DNA of 64,000 bases from Bradyrhizobium sp. SZCCT0148. GTDB taxonomy: Bacteria; Pseudomonadota; Alphaproteobacteria; Rhizobiales; Xanthobacteraceae. Each line of letters opens with the position of its first letter. The first letter of the stretch is position 1. The stretch lies in the NCBI RefSeq assembly GCF_018129985.1, contig NZ_JAFCKT010000002.1:186001-250000 (forward strand), written 5' to 3'. Made by a program: the position numbers and the translations under genes. Below, piece by piece: positions 35,861-44,952 of the stretch. The notes under the pieces were generated by a model. That model had not been told where the DNA came from, did not search any database, and saw only the letters and a list, made by a program, of their open reading frames with translations.

Positions 35861-36748
35861 CTACAGCGCGCCCTTCGCCAGGCGCTTCATCACTTCGTCG
35901 AGCTGATCGAGGTTGCTGTAGCTGATCTGGACCGAGCCGCCGGGGTCGCGGTGATTGACGGTGACCTTGAGGCCGAGTGCGTCACTGACGCGCTTCTCGA
36001 GATCGATCGTGTCGGGGTCTTTTTCCTTGCCCCCGGTGGCGCGCGCCTTTTGCGGCTTGCGCTCCGGCACGCCCTCTTCATGCGCGAGTGCTTCGGCCTG
36101 GCGCACGTTGAGGCCCTCCTCGACGATGCGCTTGGCAGCCGCGAGCGGATCGGGCACGCCGATCAGCGCGCGAGCGTGACCGGCGGTCAGCTCGCCGGTC
36201 GCAATGAAGGCCTGCACTTCGGCCGGCAGCTTGGTCAGCCGCATCATGTTGGCGACGTGGCTGCGGCTCTTGCCGACGACTTTTGCAATGTCTTCCTGGC
36301 TGCGTTTGAACTCGTTGGCGAGCGCGTGATAGCCCTGCGCCTCTTCCATCGGATTGAGGTCTTCGCGCTGCACGTTCTCGACGATCGCGAATTCCAGCGC
36401 ATCGCTGTCGCTGATGTCGACCGGAACGATAGGCACTTCGTGCAGGCCGGCCATCTGCGAGGCGCGCCAGCGCCGCTCGCCGGCAATGATCTCGAAGCGG
36501 TCCTGCGCACCCTTCACCGGGCGCACCACGATCGGCTGGATCACGCCGTGCTGCCTGATCGACTCGCTGAGCTCCTTCAGCTCGGTGTCCGAAAAGGTGC
36601 GGCGCGGATTGCGCGGATTGGCCTTGATGAACTCGATCGGCACCTTGCGCTGCGCGCGCGGCCGATCGACATGCTGAGCCTCGCCGCCGACATCACCGAT
36701 CAGACTTGCAAGACCCCGGCCCAGTCGCGAACGCGCTTCGTCGGCCAT
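35861..36748 (-). CDS. parB: Chromosome-partitioning protein ParB
   Basis: 295 residues. It has the short N-terminal ParA-contact region (RLGRGLASLIGD), the ParB/Srx CTP-binding core PIEFIKANPRNPRRTFSDTEL, IIAGERRWRASQMAGLHEVP with the GERRxRA box near residue 105, the DNA-binding HTH (EDIAKVVGKSRSHVANMMRLTKLP) and a C-terminal dimerisation segment. It loads at parS sites, slides as a CTP-dependent clamp, and organises the origin. Four parS copies are present at 38.5-40.8 kb. The ATG at 36748 gives the canonical start. It lies downstream of parA with a palindromic element in between. Confidence 0.97.
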   Translation of the reverse strand: MADEARSRLGRGLASLIGDVGGEAQHVDRPRAQRKVPIEFIKANPRNPRRTFSDTELKELSESIRQHGVIQPIVVRPVKGAQDRFEIIAGERRWRASQMAGLHEVPIVPVDISDSDALEFAIVENVQREDLNPMEEAQGYHALANEFKRSQEDIAKVVGKSRSHVANMMRLTKLPAEVQAFIATGELTAGHARALIGVPDPLAAAKRIVEEGLNVRQAEALAHEEGVPERKPQKARATGGKEKDPDTIDLEKRVSDALGLKVTVNHRDPGGSVQISYSNLDQLDEVMKRLAKGAL

Positions 36749-36797
36749 CGCCAGCTCCCTTGGATTCACGCTGCAGCACTCCAGAACTCGTTTGAAT

Positions 36798-36883
36798 CGT
36801 AGAGTGGGTTGGCCGAAGGCGGAACCCACCATTGTCAATTTCTGCGGAAGCAGAGGGTTACGCTTCGCGAAGCCACCCTACGG
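36798..36883. repeat. Palindromic element between parA and parB
   Basis: The outer arms cgtagagtgggt and accctacgg pair across the unit. An inner hairpin is formed by gtgggtt and aacccac. It lies in the 149-bp gap between parA and parB, so any effect on transcript ends would alter the ratio of the two proteins. Confidence 0.65.
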
Positions 36884-36897
36884 CTAGAACAGCGTCT

Positions 36898-37752
36898 TCA
36901 ATGCGTGACGCGCAGCTCGCGCTCGCGCTGGATCACTTCAGTGGCAAGCCGCAAATAGGCTTCGCTGCCGACGCACTTGAGATCGTAGACCAGCACCGGC
37001 TTGCCGTAGGACGGCGCCTCCGAGATGCGTACGTTGCGCGGGATCATGGTCTTGTAGACCTTCTCGCCCATGAACTGCCGGACGTCGGCAACGACCTGGT
37101 TGGAGAGGTTGTTGCGCGAGTCGAACATGGTCAGCACGATGCCGTGGATCGACAGGTTCGGATTGAGCGTCGAGCGCACCTGCTCCACCGTCTGCAAGAG
37201 TTGCGACAGACCTTCGAGCGCGAAGAACTCGCACTGCAGCGGCACGAGTATCGCATCCGACGCTGCCATCGCATTCACCGTGAGCAGGTTGAGCGAGGGC
37301 GGGCAGTCGATCAGCACATAGGTGTAGTCGGCATCCGGCGAGACGTTGTTGTTGAGCGCACCGATCGCGTCGCGCAGCTTGAAGGCGCGGCCGGGCGTGG
37401 TGCCGAGCTCGAGCTCGAGGCCGGAGAGATCCATCGTCGAGGGTGCGATGTGCAGCCGCGGTACCGCCGTCGACACCACAGCTTCGCGCAGCGGGGCTTC
37501 CCCGATCAGGACGTCATAGGTCGAGCAGGAGCGGTTGCGGCGGTCGATGCCGAGGCCGGTCGAGGCGTTGCCCTGCGGATCGAGATCGACGATCAGGACG
37601 CGCTCGCCGATCGCGGCGAGTGCCGTGCCAAGGTTGATCGCTGTGGTTGTTTTTCCCACACCGCCCTTCTGATTCGCCAGCGCCAGGATGCGCGGATGGC
37701 CGTGCGGGACCTCGGACGTCTTCTCTTGCTGCGGCTCGTCAATCACGCTCAT
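36898..37752 (-). CDS. parA: Chromosome-partitioning ATPase ParA
   Basis: 284 residues. It has the deviant Walker A ILALANQKGGVGKTTTAINL near residue 27, the second motif VLIVDLDPQGNASTGLGI near residue 54, the ParA DCPPSLNLLTVNAMAASDAILVPLQCEFFALEGL block near residue 150, and LTMFDSRNNLSNQVVADVR. It binds DNA nonspecifically as the ATP dimer and pulls ParB-parS complexes to the poles. It follows rsmG by 27 bp on the same strand. Confidence 0.97.
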   Translation of the reverse strand: MSVIDEPQQEKTSEVPHGHPRILALANQKGGVGKTTTAINLGTALAAIGERVLIVDLDPQGNASTGLGIDRRNRSCSTYDVLIGEAPLREAVVSTAVPRLHIAPSTMDLSGLELELGTTPGRAFKLRDAIGALNNNVSPDADYTYVLIDCPPSLNLLTVNAMAASDAILVPLQCEFFALEGLSQLLQTVEQVRSTLNPNLSIHGIVLTMFDSRNNLSNQVVADVRQFMGEKVYKTMIPRNVRISEAPSYGKPVLVYDLKCVGSEAYLRLATEVIQRERELRVTH

Positions 37753-37779
37753 CGAAATTCCCCACTCAGCCCTGACGCC

Positions 37780-38550
37780 TCACCCGCGCCGTTCGACGGA
37801 CATCAGCTCGACGATCCACCCGTCGCCTGTACGGCTTTTGTGGAGCTGCGGCTGAATATTCCAATATTTAGCGGCTTCGGTCAATTCAGCCTCTACATCT
37901 TGACCCTTGAGAAACAACGCTTTTGCGCCCTGACGCATCAGCGGCTCCGCAAAGCCGATGAGTTGATGTAGCGGAGCCAACGCACGCGCGGTGACGCAAT
38001 CGACAGGGCCGGTGATTCTATCCACATTATCCCCGATCTCAGCCAGATGTACGACTCCAGGAGATGTGGTGACGCGGAGAGCTTCGCGCAAAAATGCGGC
38101 CTTCTTCGCGATCCGCTCGACGAGATGGACGCTTGCCCCTGGGGTCCCGGCCATGGCGCAGGCAAGAACGACGCCGGGAAAGCCGCCGCCGCTGCCGAGG
38201 TCGGCCCAGCGCTTTGCAGAGGGCGCGAGCTTGACCAGCTGAAGCGAGTCGGCGATGTGCCGGGTCCAGAGTTGCGGCAAGGTCGAGGGTGCAACCAGGT
38301 TGGTCTTGGCCTGCCACTCCCGGAGCAACGCGATGTAGCGGTCGAGCCGCGCCTCCGTTTCATGCGAAACGGGCGCAAGCTTCAGCGCCTCGCGCTTGTC
38401 CGCGTCGATGACGGAGTCCAGCGCCTGATCGTTGGCCGCCGCCTTGTGGATTTTCGGTTTGGTCGGTCCCGGTTCGGACCGGTTAGCTGCGCCCTCGCTT
38501 TGGGGTCGTCGCGTTAGCGGTCTGTCTCCGCCCGGTCCGCGCTGTTTCAC
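37780..38550 (-). CDS. rsmG: 16S rRNA (guanine527-N7)-methyltransferase RsmG
   Basis: 256 residues, longer than the usual 205-215. The first 45 residues are a basic Pro/Gly-rich extension, and the methyltransferase starts near residue 55. The catalytic core is clear: RHIADSLQLVKLAPSAKRWADLGSGGGFPGVVLA with the SAM-binding GSGGGFPG. It methylates G527 of 16S rRNA; loss gives low-level streptomycin resistance. The GTG start at 38550 lies inside a parS site, and the start is 9 bp after the mnmG stop. Confidence 0.93.
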   Translation of the reverse strand: MKQRGPGGDRPLTRRPQSEGAANRSEPGPTKPKIHKAAANDQALDSVIDADKREALKLAPVSHETEARLDRYIALLREWQAKTNLVAPSTLPQLWTRHIADSLQLVKLAPSAKRWADLGSGGGFPGVVLACAMAGTPGASVHLVERIAKKAAFLREALRVTTSPGVVHLAEIGDNVDRITGPVDCVTARALAPLHQLIGFAEPLMRQGAKALFLKGQDVEAELTEAAKYWNIQPQLHKSRTGDGWIVELMSVERRG

Positions 38551-38558
38551 GTGAAACG
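38543..38558. promoter_or_regulatory. parS site 1
   Basis: TGTTTCACGTGAAACG matches 15 of 16 bases of the consensus TGTTTCACGTGAAACA, with perfect inner palindrome GTTTCACGTGAAAC. It overlaps the GTG start codon of rsmG and lies just after the mnmG stop. Confidence 0.95.
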
Positions 38559-38559
38559 C

Positions 38560-40440
38560 CTATGCGATTGCTTGGGAGGTCTTCCGGGCCTCGCGCCGGA
38601 GATAGGCCGCAAGAATGCCAAGCGCGGCCGGGGTCATCCCGTCGATCCGACCGGCCTGCCCAACGGTGAACGGCCGCGCTTTTTCCAGCTTGGCGCGGAC
38701 TTCGTTAGAAAGCCCAGGCACCTGCTGATAATCGACCTCGGACAGAACCAACCCCTCGTCTCGCCGGAAGGCTTCGACGTCGGCGCTCTGGCGTTCGAGG
38801 TAGACATCGTACTTGGCGTCGATCTCAAGATGCGTAGCGATGACGGGGTCGATTGCGGATAGCTCCGGCCAGATCGCGCGGACCTGGCTCCAGCCGATAT
38901 CAGGATGGGCCATCAGCGAGAACGCCGACCGGCGCTGGCCGTCCCGGTTCAAAGACAGTCCGTGCTTGATTGCCTCGTTCGGGGTGATCGTCAGCGACTT
39001 CGACAGCGTCCGAGCCGCATTCAGAGCGTCCATCTTGGCGCGGTGATGCCGGATCCGGGCATTCCCGACGCAGCCGAGCGCAATCCCCTTCTCGGTGAGG
39101 CGCTGATCGGCATTGTCGGCCCGCAGCGTCAGCCGGTATTCGGCCCTGGAGGTGAACATCCGATAGGGCTCGCTGATGCCGCGGGTGACGAGGTCGTCGA
39201 TCATCACACCGAGATAGCCGTCGGCACGGTCGAACACGGTCAGTGCGGCCCCGCTCGCAGCCAGCGCCGCATTCAGGCCGGCAACGATGCCCTGCCCGGC
39301 GGCCTCTTCGTACCCGGTGGTGCCGTTGATCTGACCGGCCAGGAACAGGCCACGCAGGCGCTTGGTCTGCAGGGTCGGATCCAGCTCGCGCGGATCGATG
39401 TGGTCGTATTCGATGGCATAACCCGGGCGGACCATCTTCACCCGCTCCAGACCGGGAATTGTGGCAAGGATGGCGAGCTGGACCTCCTCAGGGAGCGAGG
39501 TCGAGATGCCGTTGGGATAGACGGTGCTGTCGTCGAGGCCCTCTGGCTCGAGGAAAATCTGGTGGCCATCGCGGTCGCCGAAGCGGACGATCTTGTCCTC
39601 GATCGAGGGGCAATAGCGCGGACCGGAACTCTTGATCTGACCGGAGTACATCGGGGAGCGATGGACATTGGCCCGGATCACCTCATGGGTCGCAGCCGTG
39701 GTCCGTGTGATTCCACACTCGATCTGAGGCGTCGTGATCCGCTCGGTCAGCACCGAAAACGGCTCCGGCGGCTCGTCTCCGGGCTGCATCTCGACCGCTG
39801 ACCAGTCGATCGTTGTGCCGTCGAGGCGCGGTGGAGTACCGGTCTTGAGCCGTCCGAGGGTGAAGCCTGCGCGCTCAAAGGACGCGGAAAGCCCCAACGC
39901 GGGCGCCTCACCGACGCGGCCGGCGGGCCAGTTCCTCTCTCCGAGATGAATCAGACCGCGAAGGAAGGTGCCTGTGGTGACAACAACAGCCCCTGCCCGC
40001 AGCTCCCGGCCATCGGCCAGGCGCAGACCGGTGACCCGGCCATCGGCCACGATCAGCTCCTCTGCCTCACCTTCGATGACCGAGAGACCCTCGCTCTCCC
40101 TGATCGCGGCCTGCATCGCGGCGGCGTAGAGCTTCCGATCAGCCTGGGCCCGAGGGCCTCTGACGGCGGGACCCTTCCGGCGATTGAGAACACGAAACTG
40201 GATGCCGCCGGCATCGCCCACGCGACCCATCAGACCATCCAGCGCATCGACTTCGCGAACCAGATGACCCTTGCCGAGGCCGCCAATTGCGGGATTGCAG
40301 GACATCGCGCCGACTGTGGAGAAACGATGCGTCACCAAAGCCGTCAAAGCACCCATCCGCGCAGACACGGCCGCGGCCTCACAGCCGGCGTGGCCGCCGC
40401 CAATCACGATGACGTCGAAGCTCTCTCGCTCTGTTCGCAT
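38560..40440 (-). CDS. mnmG: tRNA uridine-5-carboxymethylaminomethyl modification enzyme MnmG (GidA)
   Basis: 626 residues, normal length. The N-terminal FAD motif [21 protein letters not shown] is near residue 12, followed by [26 protein letters not shown] and [19 protein letters not shown]. The second signature [25 protein letters not shown] is near residue 370. With MnmE it forms the complex that modifies wobble uridine in tRNAs. mnmE lies upstream on the same strand across the parS cluster. Confidence 0.98.
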   Translation of the reverse strand: MRTERESFDVIVIGGGHAGCEAAAVSARMGALTALVTHRFSTVGAMSCNPAIGGLGKGHLVREVDALDGLMGRVGDAGGIQFRVLNRRKGPAVRGPRAQADRKLYAAAMQAAIRESEGLSVIEGEAEELIVADGRVTGLRLADGRELRAGAVVVTTGTFLRGLIHLGERNWPAGRVGEAPALGLSASFERAGFTLGRLKTGTPPRLDGTTIDWSAVEMQPGDEPPEPFSVLTERITTPQIECGITRTTAATHEVIRANVHRSPMYSGQIKSSGPRYCPSIEDKIVRFGDRDGHQIFLEPEGLDDSTVYPNGISTSLPEEVQLAILATIPGLERVKMVRPGYAIEYDHIDPRELDPTLQTKRLRGLFLAGQINGTTGYEEAAGQGIVAGLNAALAASGAALTVFDRADGYLGVMIDDLVTRGISEPYRMFTSRAEYRLTLRADNADQRLTEKGIALGCVGNARIRHHRAKMDALNAARTLSKSLTITPNEAIKHGLSLNRDGQRRSAFSLMAHPDIGWSQVRAIWPELSAIDPVIATHLEIDAKYDVYLERQSADVEAFRRDEGLVLSEVDYQQVPGLSNEVRAKLEKARPFTVGQAGRIDGMTPAALGILAAYLRREARKTSQAIA

Positions 40441-40495
40441 AGCGGGACTTCTATCTCAGAGGCGCTTGGTCAGGAAGTGGAAACTCTCGTGAGGG

Positions 40496-40511
40496 TGTTT
40501 CACGTGAAACA
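40496..40511. promoter_or_regulatory. parS site 2
   Basis: TGTTTCACGTGAAACA is an exact match to the ParB-binding consensus, in the gap upstream of mnmG. Confidence 0.97.
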
Positions 40512-40534
40512 CTCGTCCTGCCCGGGGCGATTTT

Positions 40535-40563
40535 GCGAAAACAACCCCATGCACAGTAGAACG
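40535..40563. repeat. 29-bp exact repeat (copy 2)
   Basis: Identical to 4505-4533, 24 bp from parS site 2. The flanks of the two copies are unrelated. Confidence 0.75.
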
Positions 40564-40753
40564 GGCTTTGAATTGTCTAGCGTTTTCACGAAAAAATCTG
40601 CGCCTTCCGATGACACTGAAGCCCATGACGGCCACTTTGGTCAGGCGATCGGCGAGAAATTCGGCTTCTGGTGCAGCGACGTCGTCCTCTCGTTTAGCAA
40701 GTGGGCCGGGCCTAGACTTCTCCGGGAACACGCAAGTTGAGGCTCGCCGGGAA

Positions 40754-40769
40754 TGTTTCACGTGAAACA
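40754..40769. promoter_or_regulatory. parS site 3
   Basis: TGTTTCACGTGAAACA is an exact match to the ParB-binding consensus. Confidence 0.97.
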
Positions 40770-40826
40770 GCCGGCCGACGCCCTGAGGACTTCCAGAGTG
40801 CCCGGGTTCCAACTGGAGCCGACAAG

Positions 40827-40842
40827 CGTTTCACGTGAAACA
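40827..40842. promoter_or_regulatory. parS site 4
   Basis: CGTTTCACGTGAAACA matches 15 of 16 bases of the consensus. It lies 57 bp beyond site 3 and 38 bp after the mnmE stop. Confidence 0.95.
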
Positions 40843-40879
40843 ATGGAACATGTGCTAGTTCTAGGTTGTAGGATCAGTT

Positions 40880-42232
40880 CTACTTTCCGATGCAGAACTT
40901 CTGGAAAATTGCGCCCAGGACGTCTTCGACATCCACCCGGCCAAGCAGCCGTCCCAAGGCGTAAGCTGCCGCGCGCAGCTCCTCGGCGGCCAGCTCCTCT
41001 CCGTCCCCTAAAAGTTCGAGACTCCGGGACAAGCTTTCCGAGGCCCGGCTCAAAAGCTCGCGCTGGCGGGCGCGCGTCACGACTGCACCCTCTGTGGCTC
41101 CGAAAAAGTCGGAAGCGAATTTGACCAGTGCGTCGACCAGCTCGGGGATGCCATCGCCACGCCTTGCCGAGATCCCGAATTCACCACTCGGTCCTGTAGC
41201 GCCGGCTCCGAGATCGATCTTGTTGCGGACGATCCAGACCGAGCCCCCTGGCCCGTCCCCGTCTTCGGATTTCCGAAGGCAACGCAGCGCGCCCGGATCG
41301 ACGGCCTGTTCCCCCTCCACCAGCCACAGCACGAGGTCGGCAGCCTCGGCTCGGGCCCGCGCACGGCGCACGCCCTCCTGCTCGACCGGATCGTCCGTCT
41401 CGCGAATACCCGCGGTGTCGATCACCGTGACGGGATAGCCATCGAGATCGAGCTGGACCTCGATCACGTCACGCGTGGTGCCGGCATGCGGCGACACGAT
41501 CGCGACCTCGCGGCGTGCCAGCTGATTGATCAATGTCGACTTGCCGACATTGGGCTCGCCGGCGATGGCAACCACGATGCCCTCCCGCAGGCGTTCAGAA
41601 TGTCCCTGTACCGCAAGGACTTCTGCGATTTCACCATGCAGCGCTTCGATCGCCTTGATCGCCGGCGCCCTCAGCTGGGCCGGCACGTCGCCCTCATCGG
41701 AAAAATCGATGCCGGCTTCGATCAGCGCCGACGCCTCGATGATGCGCTCACGCCAGTCGCGTGCACGATCGCCGAGCAGCCCTTGCAGCTGCCGCAACGC
41801 CTGGCGGCGCTGGCGGTCCGTATCGGCGTGGATGAGATCGTCGAGGCCCTCGGCCTCGGTGAGGTCGAGCTTGCCGTTCTCAAAGGCGCGCCGCGTGAAC
41901 TCGCCTGGCTCGGCGGCTCGGATATTCGGAATTACAGCAATTTCGCCAAACAGCGCCGAGAGCACGGCGCGGCCGCCGTGAACGTGGAATTCGGCGACGT
42001 CCTCGCCGGTCGCACTGGCCGGCCCCGGAAACCACAGCACCACCGCATCGTCGATGGGCTGGCCCGCACCGTCGCGAAGCAGCCGGCGACTGGCCTGCCT
42101 CGGCGCCGGCAGCTTCTCCGCCAGAGTCGTCAGCGCCAGGCCGGCTTGCGGACCCGAGACGCGCACCACGGCGATCGCACTCGGCGCCCGGCCGGACGAC
42201 AGCGCAAAGATGGTCTGGTCCCGTGGATGCAT
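40880..42232 (-). CDS. mnmE: tRNA modification GTPase MnmE
   Basis: 450 residues. The N-terminal tetrahydrofolate-binding domain starts [23 protein letters not shown]. The G domain (about 215-370) has P-loop [16 protein letters not shown] near residue 226 and [20 protein letters not shown]. The C-terminus ends in FCIGK, the catalytic C[IV]GK tail. With MnmG it installs the cmnm5 group on wobble uridines. It is upstream of mnmG on the same strand. Confidence 0.97.
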   Translation of the reverse strand: MHPRDQTIFALSSGRAPSAIAVVRVSGPQAGLALTTLAEKLPAPRQASRRLLRDGAGQPIDDAVVLWFPGPASATGEDVAEFHVHGGRAVLSALFGEIAVIPNIRAAEPGEFTRRAFENGKLDLTEAEGLDDLIHADTDRQRRQALRQLQGLLGDRARDWRERIIEASALIEAGIDFSDEGDVPAQLRAPAIKAIEALHGEIAEVLAVQGHSERLREGIVVAIAGEPNVGKSTLINQLARREVAIVSPHAGTTRDVIEVQLDLDGYPVTVIDTAGIRETDDPVEQEGVRRARARAEAADLVLWLVEGEQAVDPGALRCLRKSEDGDGPGGSVWIVRNKIDLGAGATGPSGEFGISARRGDGIPELVDALVKFASDFFGATEGAVVTRARQRELLSRASESLSRSLELLGDGEELAAEELRAAAYALGRLLGRVDVEDVLGAIFQKFCIGK

Positions 42233-42547
42233 GGCCTATTTGTCCGGCCACCAGGGAAAAGGCAAACACCGTTTGCAGGTGACCCGTCCGGATGGTTTCG
42301 CTGCATCATTCCCCGCAGCAAAATTTCTTGTTGCATCGCAACATGGCAATACCCTTTTGTTCGCAGAAGTCTTTCCGCCTCAGCGAAAAGACCTGCCTGA
42401 AGTCAACTATTATTCAGCTTTATCAAAGCCTTACGTGGATTTACATCGGGGTCGCAACTTCGCAGTATGCTGCACCTTCGCTGCAACAAGGTTGCACAAA
42501 AAGAAAGGGCGCCCGAAGGCGCCCTTGAATCCTTTGCTGCACTGCAC
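42233..42547. other. Intergenic region, 315 bp, between rho and mnmE
   Basis: More AT-rich than its surroundings from about 42310 to 42500. It holds the rho terminator at 42497-42526 and must hold the mnmE promoter, which I cannot place. A small inverted repeat gttgc-atc-gcaac is present near 42330. No credible gene. Confidence 0.55.
42497..42526 (-). terminator. Rho-independent terminator downstream of rho
   Basis: On the minus strand: a 9-bp perfect stem aagggcgcc-TTCG-ggcgccctt with a stable UUCG-type tetraloop, followed by tctttttg. It lies 21 bp after the rho stop. Confidence 0.93.
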
Positions 42548-43813
42548 TCAGGTGTTCATGGAATCGAAGAACTCCGAATTGCTCTTGGTCGAGCGCAGCT
42601 TGTCGAGCAGGAAGTCGATCGCGTCCATCGTGCCCATCGGGTTGAGGATGCGGCGGAGCACGTACATCTTCTTGAGCACTTGCGGATCGGTGATGAGCTC
42701 CTCCTTGCGGGTGCCGGAGCGCGAGATGTCGATCGCCGGGAAGGTGCGCTTGTCCGAGACCTTGCGGTCCAGGATCAGCTCCGAGTTACCGGTGCCCTTG
42801 AACTCTTCGAAGATGACTTCGTCCATGCGGCTGCCGGTATCGACCAGCGCGGTCGCGATGATGGTCAGCGAGCCGCCCTCCTCGATGTTGCGGGCGGCAC
42901 CGAAGAAACGCTTCGGCCGCTGCAACGCATTGGCGTCGACACCGCCCGTCAGCACCTTGCCGGATGAGGGAACCACGGTGTTGTAGGCGCGGCCGAGGCG
43001 GGTGATCGAATCGAGCAGGATCACGACGTCGCGGCCGTGCTCGACCAGGCGCTTGGCCTTTTCGATCACCATTTCGGCGACCTGGACGTGACGCACCGCG
43101 GGTTCGTCGAAGGTCGAGGATACGACCTCGCCCTTCACCGAGCGCTGCATGTCCGTGACTTCTTCCGGACGTTCGTCGATCAGCAGCACGATCAGATAGC
43201 ATTCGGGATGGTTGTGCGTGATCGAGTGCGCGATGTTCTGCATCAGCACGGTTTTACCCGTGCGCGGCGGCGCCACGATCAGCGCGCGCTGGCCCTTGCC
43301 GATCGGCGCGACGATGTCGATCACCCTTGCAGAAAGGTCTTTCCGCGTCGGGTCGTCGATCTCCATGCGGAAACGCTGGTTCGGAAACAGCGGCGTGAGG
43401 TTGTCGAAATTGACCTTGTGCTTGGCCTTTTCCGGGTCCTCGAAATTGAGTGTGTTGACCTTCAGCAGCGCGAAATAGCGTTCGCCCTCTTTCGGGCTGC
43501 GGATGTGGCCTTCGATGGTGTCGCCGGTGCGCAGGCCGAAACGGCGGATCTGCGACGGCGAAACGTAGATATCATCAGGGCCCGGCAGATAGTTCGCATC
43601 GGGCGAGCGCAAAAAGCCGAAGCCGTCGGAGAGCACCTCGACGACACCCTGGCCGACAATGTCGGTCTCGGCGAGCGCGAGCTGTTTGAGGATGGCGAAC
43701 AGCAGTTCCTGCTTGCGCATCGTGCTGGCATTCTCGACCCCATTCTCCTCCGCGAACGAGACGAGCTCGGCCGGCGTCTTGGACTTGAGGTCTTCGAGTT
43801 TAATTTCCCGCAT
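42548..43813 (-). CDS. rho: Transcription termination factor Rho
   Basis: 421 residues. The N-terminal domain ([20 protein letters not shown]) is followed by the RNA-binding fold (VSDGFGF type: [37 protein letters not shown]). The ATPase has P-loop [17 protein letters not shown] near residue 180 and [26 protein letters not shown], and ends with the Q- and R-loops ([29 protein letters not shown]). It terminates transcription at C-rich, unstructured RNA. The ATG at 43813 is the canonical start. Downstream is an intrinsic terminator. Confidence 0.98.
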   Translation of the reverse strand: MREIKLEDLKSKTPAELVSFAEENGVENASTMRKQELLFAILKQLALAETDIVGQGVVEVLSDGFGFLRSPDANYLPGPDDIYVSPSQIRRFGLRTGDTIEGHIRSPKEGERYFALLKVNTLNFEDPEKAKHKVNFDNLTPLFPNQRFRMEIDDPTRKDLSARVIDIVAPIGKGQRALIVAPPRTGKTVLMQNIAHSITHNHPECYLIVLLIDERPEEVTDMQRSVKGEVVSSTFDEPAVRHVQVAEMVIEKAKRLVEHGRDVVILLDSITRLGRAYNTVVPSSGKVLTGGVDANALQRPKRFFGAARNIEEGGSLTIIATALVDTGSRMDEVIFEEFKGTGNSELILDRKVSDKRTFPAIDISRSGTRKEELITDPQVLKKMYVLRRILNPMGTMDAIDFLLDKLRSTKSNSEFFDSMNT

Positions 43814-43999
43814 TGGGGTGGTCCTGTGGGGTAACCTTGGGAGGGGGCTGCGAGGAGGCTCTGAAATGCGGACGTGAGAAGATAAGGTCCGCAGGTCTGG
43901 CAAGGTTAAGTGCCGATGAGGCTTCAAACCTGATGCGGTGTCCGGCCTCTGGAAAGCTCAGACACAACCACATCCGCCTGCGTTGGGTGGGATGTCGAC

Positions 44000-44028
44000 A
44001 ATATAGAAAATCGCCCGCCACTCCGCAA
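44000..44028 (-). promoter_or_regulatory. Candidate housekeeping promoter of rho
   Basis: On the minus strand: TTGCGG (44023-44028), a 17-base spacer, and TATATT (44000-44005). The -10 matches TATAAT in 5 of 6 and the -35 in 3 of 6. This leaves a leader of about 180 bases before the rho start at 43813, long enough for autoregulation by Rho, which is known in other bacteria. Confidence 0.4.
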
Positions 44029-44060
44029 GCCGAAGCACTGAGCGTTTCGTCGCGCTCTGC

Positions 44061-44495
44061 CTAGAACGGCTTCACGATCACCATGATGACGATGATGATC
44101 ATCAAAATCGTCGGCACCTCATTGATAATCCGATAGAATTTCTGGGTTCGCAGACGCCGGTCGGCGGCGAAGTCCTTGACCCAGCGGGAAAAAAAGCCGT
44201 GGACCGCCGACATCGCCAGGACCATTGCCAGTTTTACGTGCAGCCAGCCGAATGAAAACCAGTGGCCGGACCAGGCAAGGTAGAGCCCGGCGAGCCAAGT
44301 GACGATCATGGCGGGGTTGATGATCGCCTTGAACAGCCGGCGTTCCATGATCTTGAACGTTTCCGACTGCTTCGAGCCAATTTCAGCCTCGCAGTGATAA
44401 ACGAACAGCCGCGGCAGATAGAGCATGCCGGCCATCCAGGCGATGACCGCGATCACATGCAGCGCCTTGATCCAGAGATAGACGTCTTCGAACAT
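44061..44495 (-). CDS. hemJ: Protoporphyrinogen IX oxidase HemJ
   Basis: 144 residues with four membrane helices and the HemJ pattern: LWIKALHVIAVIAWMAGMLYLPRLFVYH at the start with the heme-ligand His near residue 13, ERRLFKAIINPAMIVTWLAGLYL, and GWLHVKLAMVLAMSAVHGFFSRW. It oxidises protoporphyrinogen IX in heme synthesis. It is the gene next to the proposed origin. In related genomes hemE also lies here; it does not in this window. Confidence 0.88.
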   Translation of the reverse strand: MFEDVYLWIKALHVIAVIAWMAGMLYLPRLFVYHCEAEIGSKQSETFKIMERRLFKAIINPAMIVTWLAGLYLAWSGHWFSFGWLHVKLAMVLAMSAVHGFFSRWVKDFAADRRLRTQKFYRIINEVPTILMIIIVIMVIVKPF

Positions 44496-44952
44496 GTTTC
44501 GCGCCCGGGATTTCCGCCAGAGAATGGAACTGGGGATAGTAAGAACTCGTTAAGGTCTCACCTGCACACATAGTCCATCTGGAGCGCACCTTCTCCTATA
44601 AAGAATCTTAGATTCTTAAGGTTTGAGTCTATGTGACCGTGAATTGGACTCACAAGAATCCGTCCGCACGTTTCCGATCGTTTGTTCACATCCATCAACA
44701 TATCCCCGGCAGCTCTGGTGACTTCCGAGAAGTCGACCAGCTTCAAAGGCTTGCGCGTGTCTGTCGGCAGCTTATCAAGGGGTTGTCTGAGGAATCCCAT
44801 GTTTGCTTTTGCGGGGCATCGAACTTGTTCAGAGGGGCAGTGGTGTGAACAAAATTGGCAGTTCTCCCGCCCCCGGTGTCGCGCAACCCTTTCCGAGGGG
44901 TTAAGGTCCACAGAAATCCACAAACCACACCGTCCTCATACAAAGAGTTTTT
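44496..44952. other. oriC: Candidate chromosome replication origin (oriC)
   Basis: 457-bp noncoding gap upstream of the ppsR homolog, where the alphaproteobacterial origin lies in Caulobacter. It has five GANTC sites within 58 bp (44603, 44611, 44625, 44647 and 44656) and a sixth at 44792. A 17-bp inverted repeat, AAGAATC-TTA-GATTCTT, is at 44601-44617. The 9-mer TTGTTCACA (one mismatch to TTATTCACA) occurs at 44682 on plus and 44844-44852 on minus, with a weaker TTGTTCAGA at 44825. ATCCACA is at 44916. The stretch 44591-44660 is much more AT-rich than the genes around it. No gene is visible. Confidence 0.65.

Larger units (their letters stand above)
40441..40879. other. Intergenic parS cluster, 439 bp
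   Basis: The gap between mnmE and mnmG holds three parS sites (40496, 40754 and 40827) and the second copy of the 29-bp repeat (40535-40563). The open frames through it, including one of 118 codons on the minus strand, encode FHVKH each time they cross a parS site and show no protein family. I treat it as a centromere-like noncoding region. Confidence 0.8.

Noticed and set aside
40456..40812. 118-codon minus-strand frame between mnmE and mnmG
   Set aside because: Its FHVKH segments come from translating parS sites. No ribosome site or family features; the region reads as noncoding.
44601..44617. Iron-control (Irr-type) operator for hemJ
   Set aside because: The inverted repeat has some resemblance to such elements but its core differs; the GANTC content and origin context explain it better. 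I keep the possibility low.
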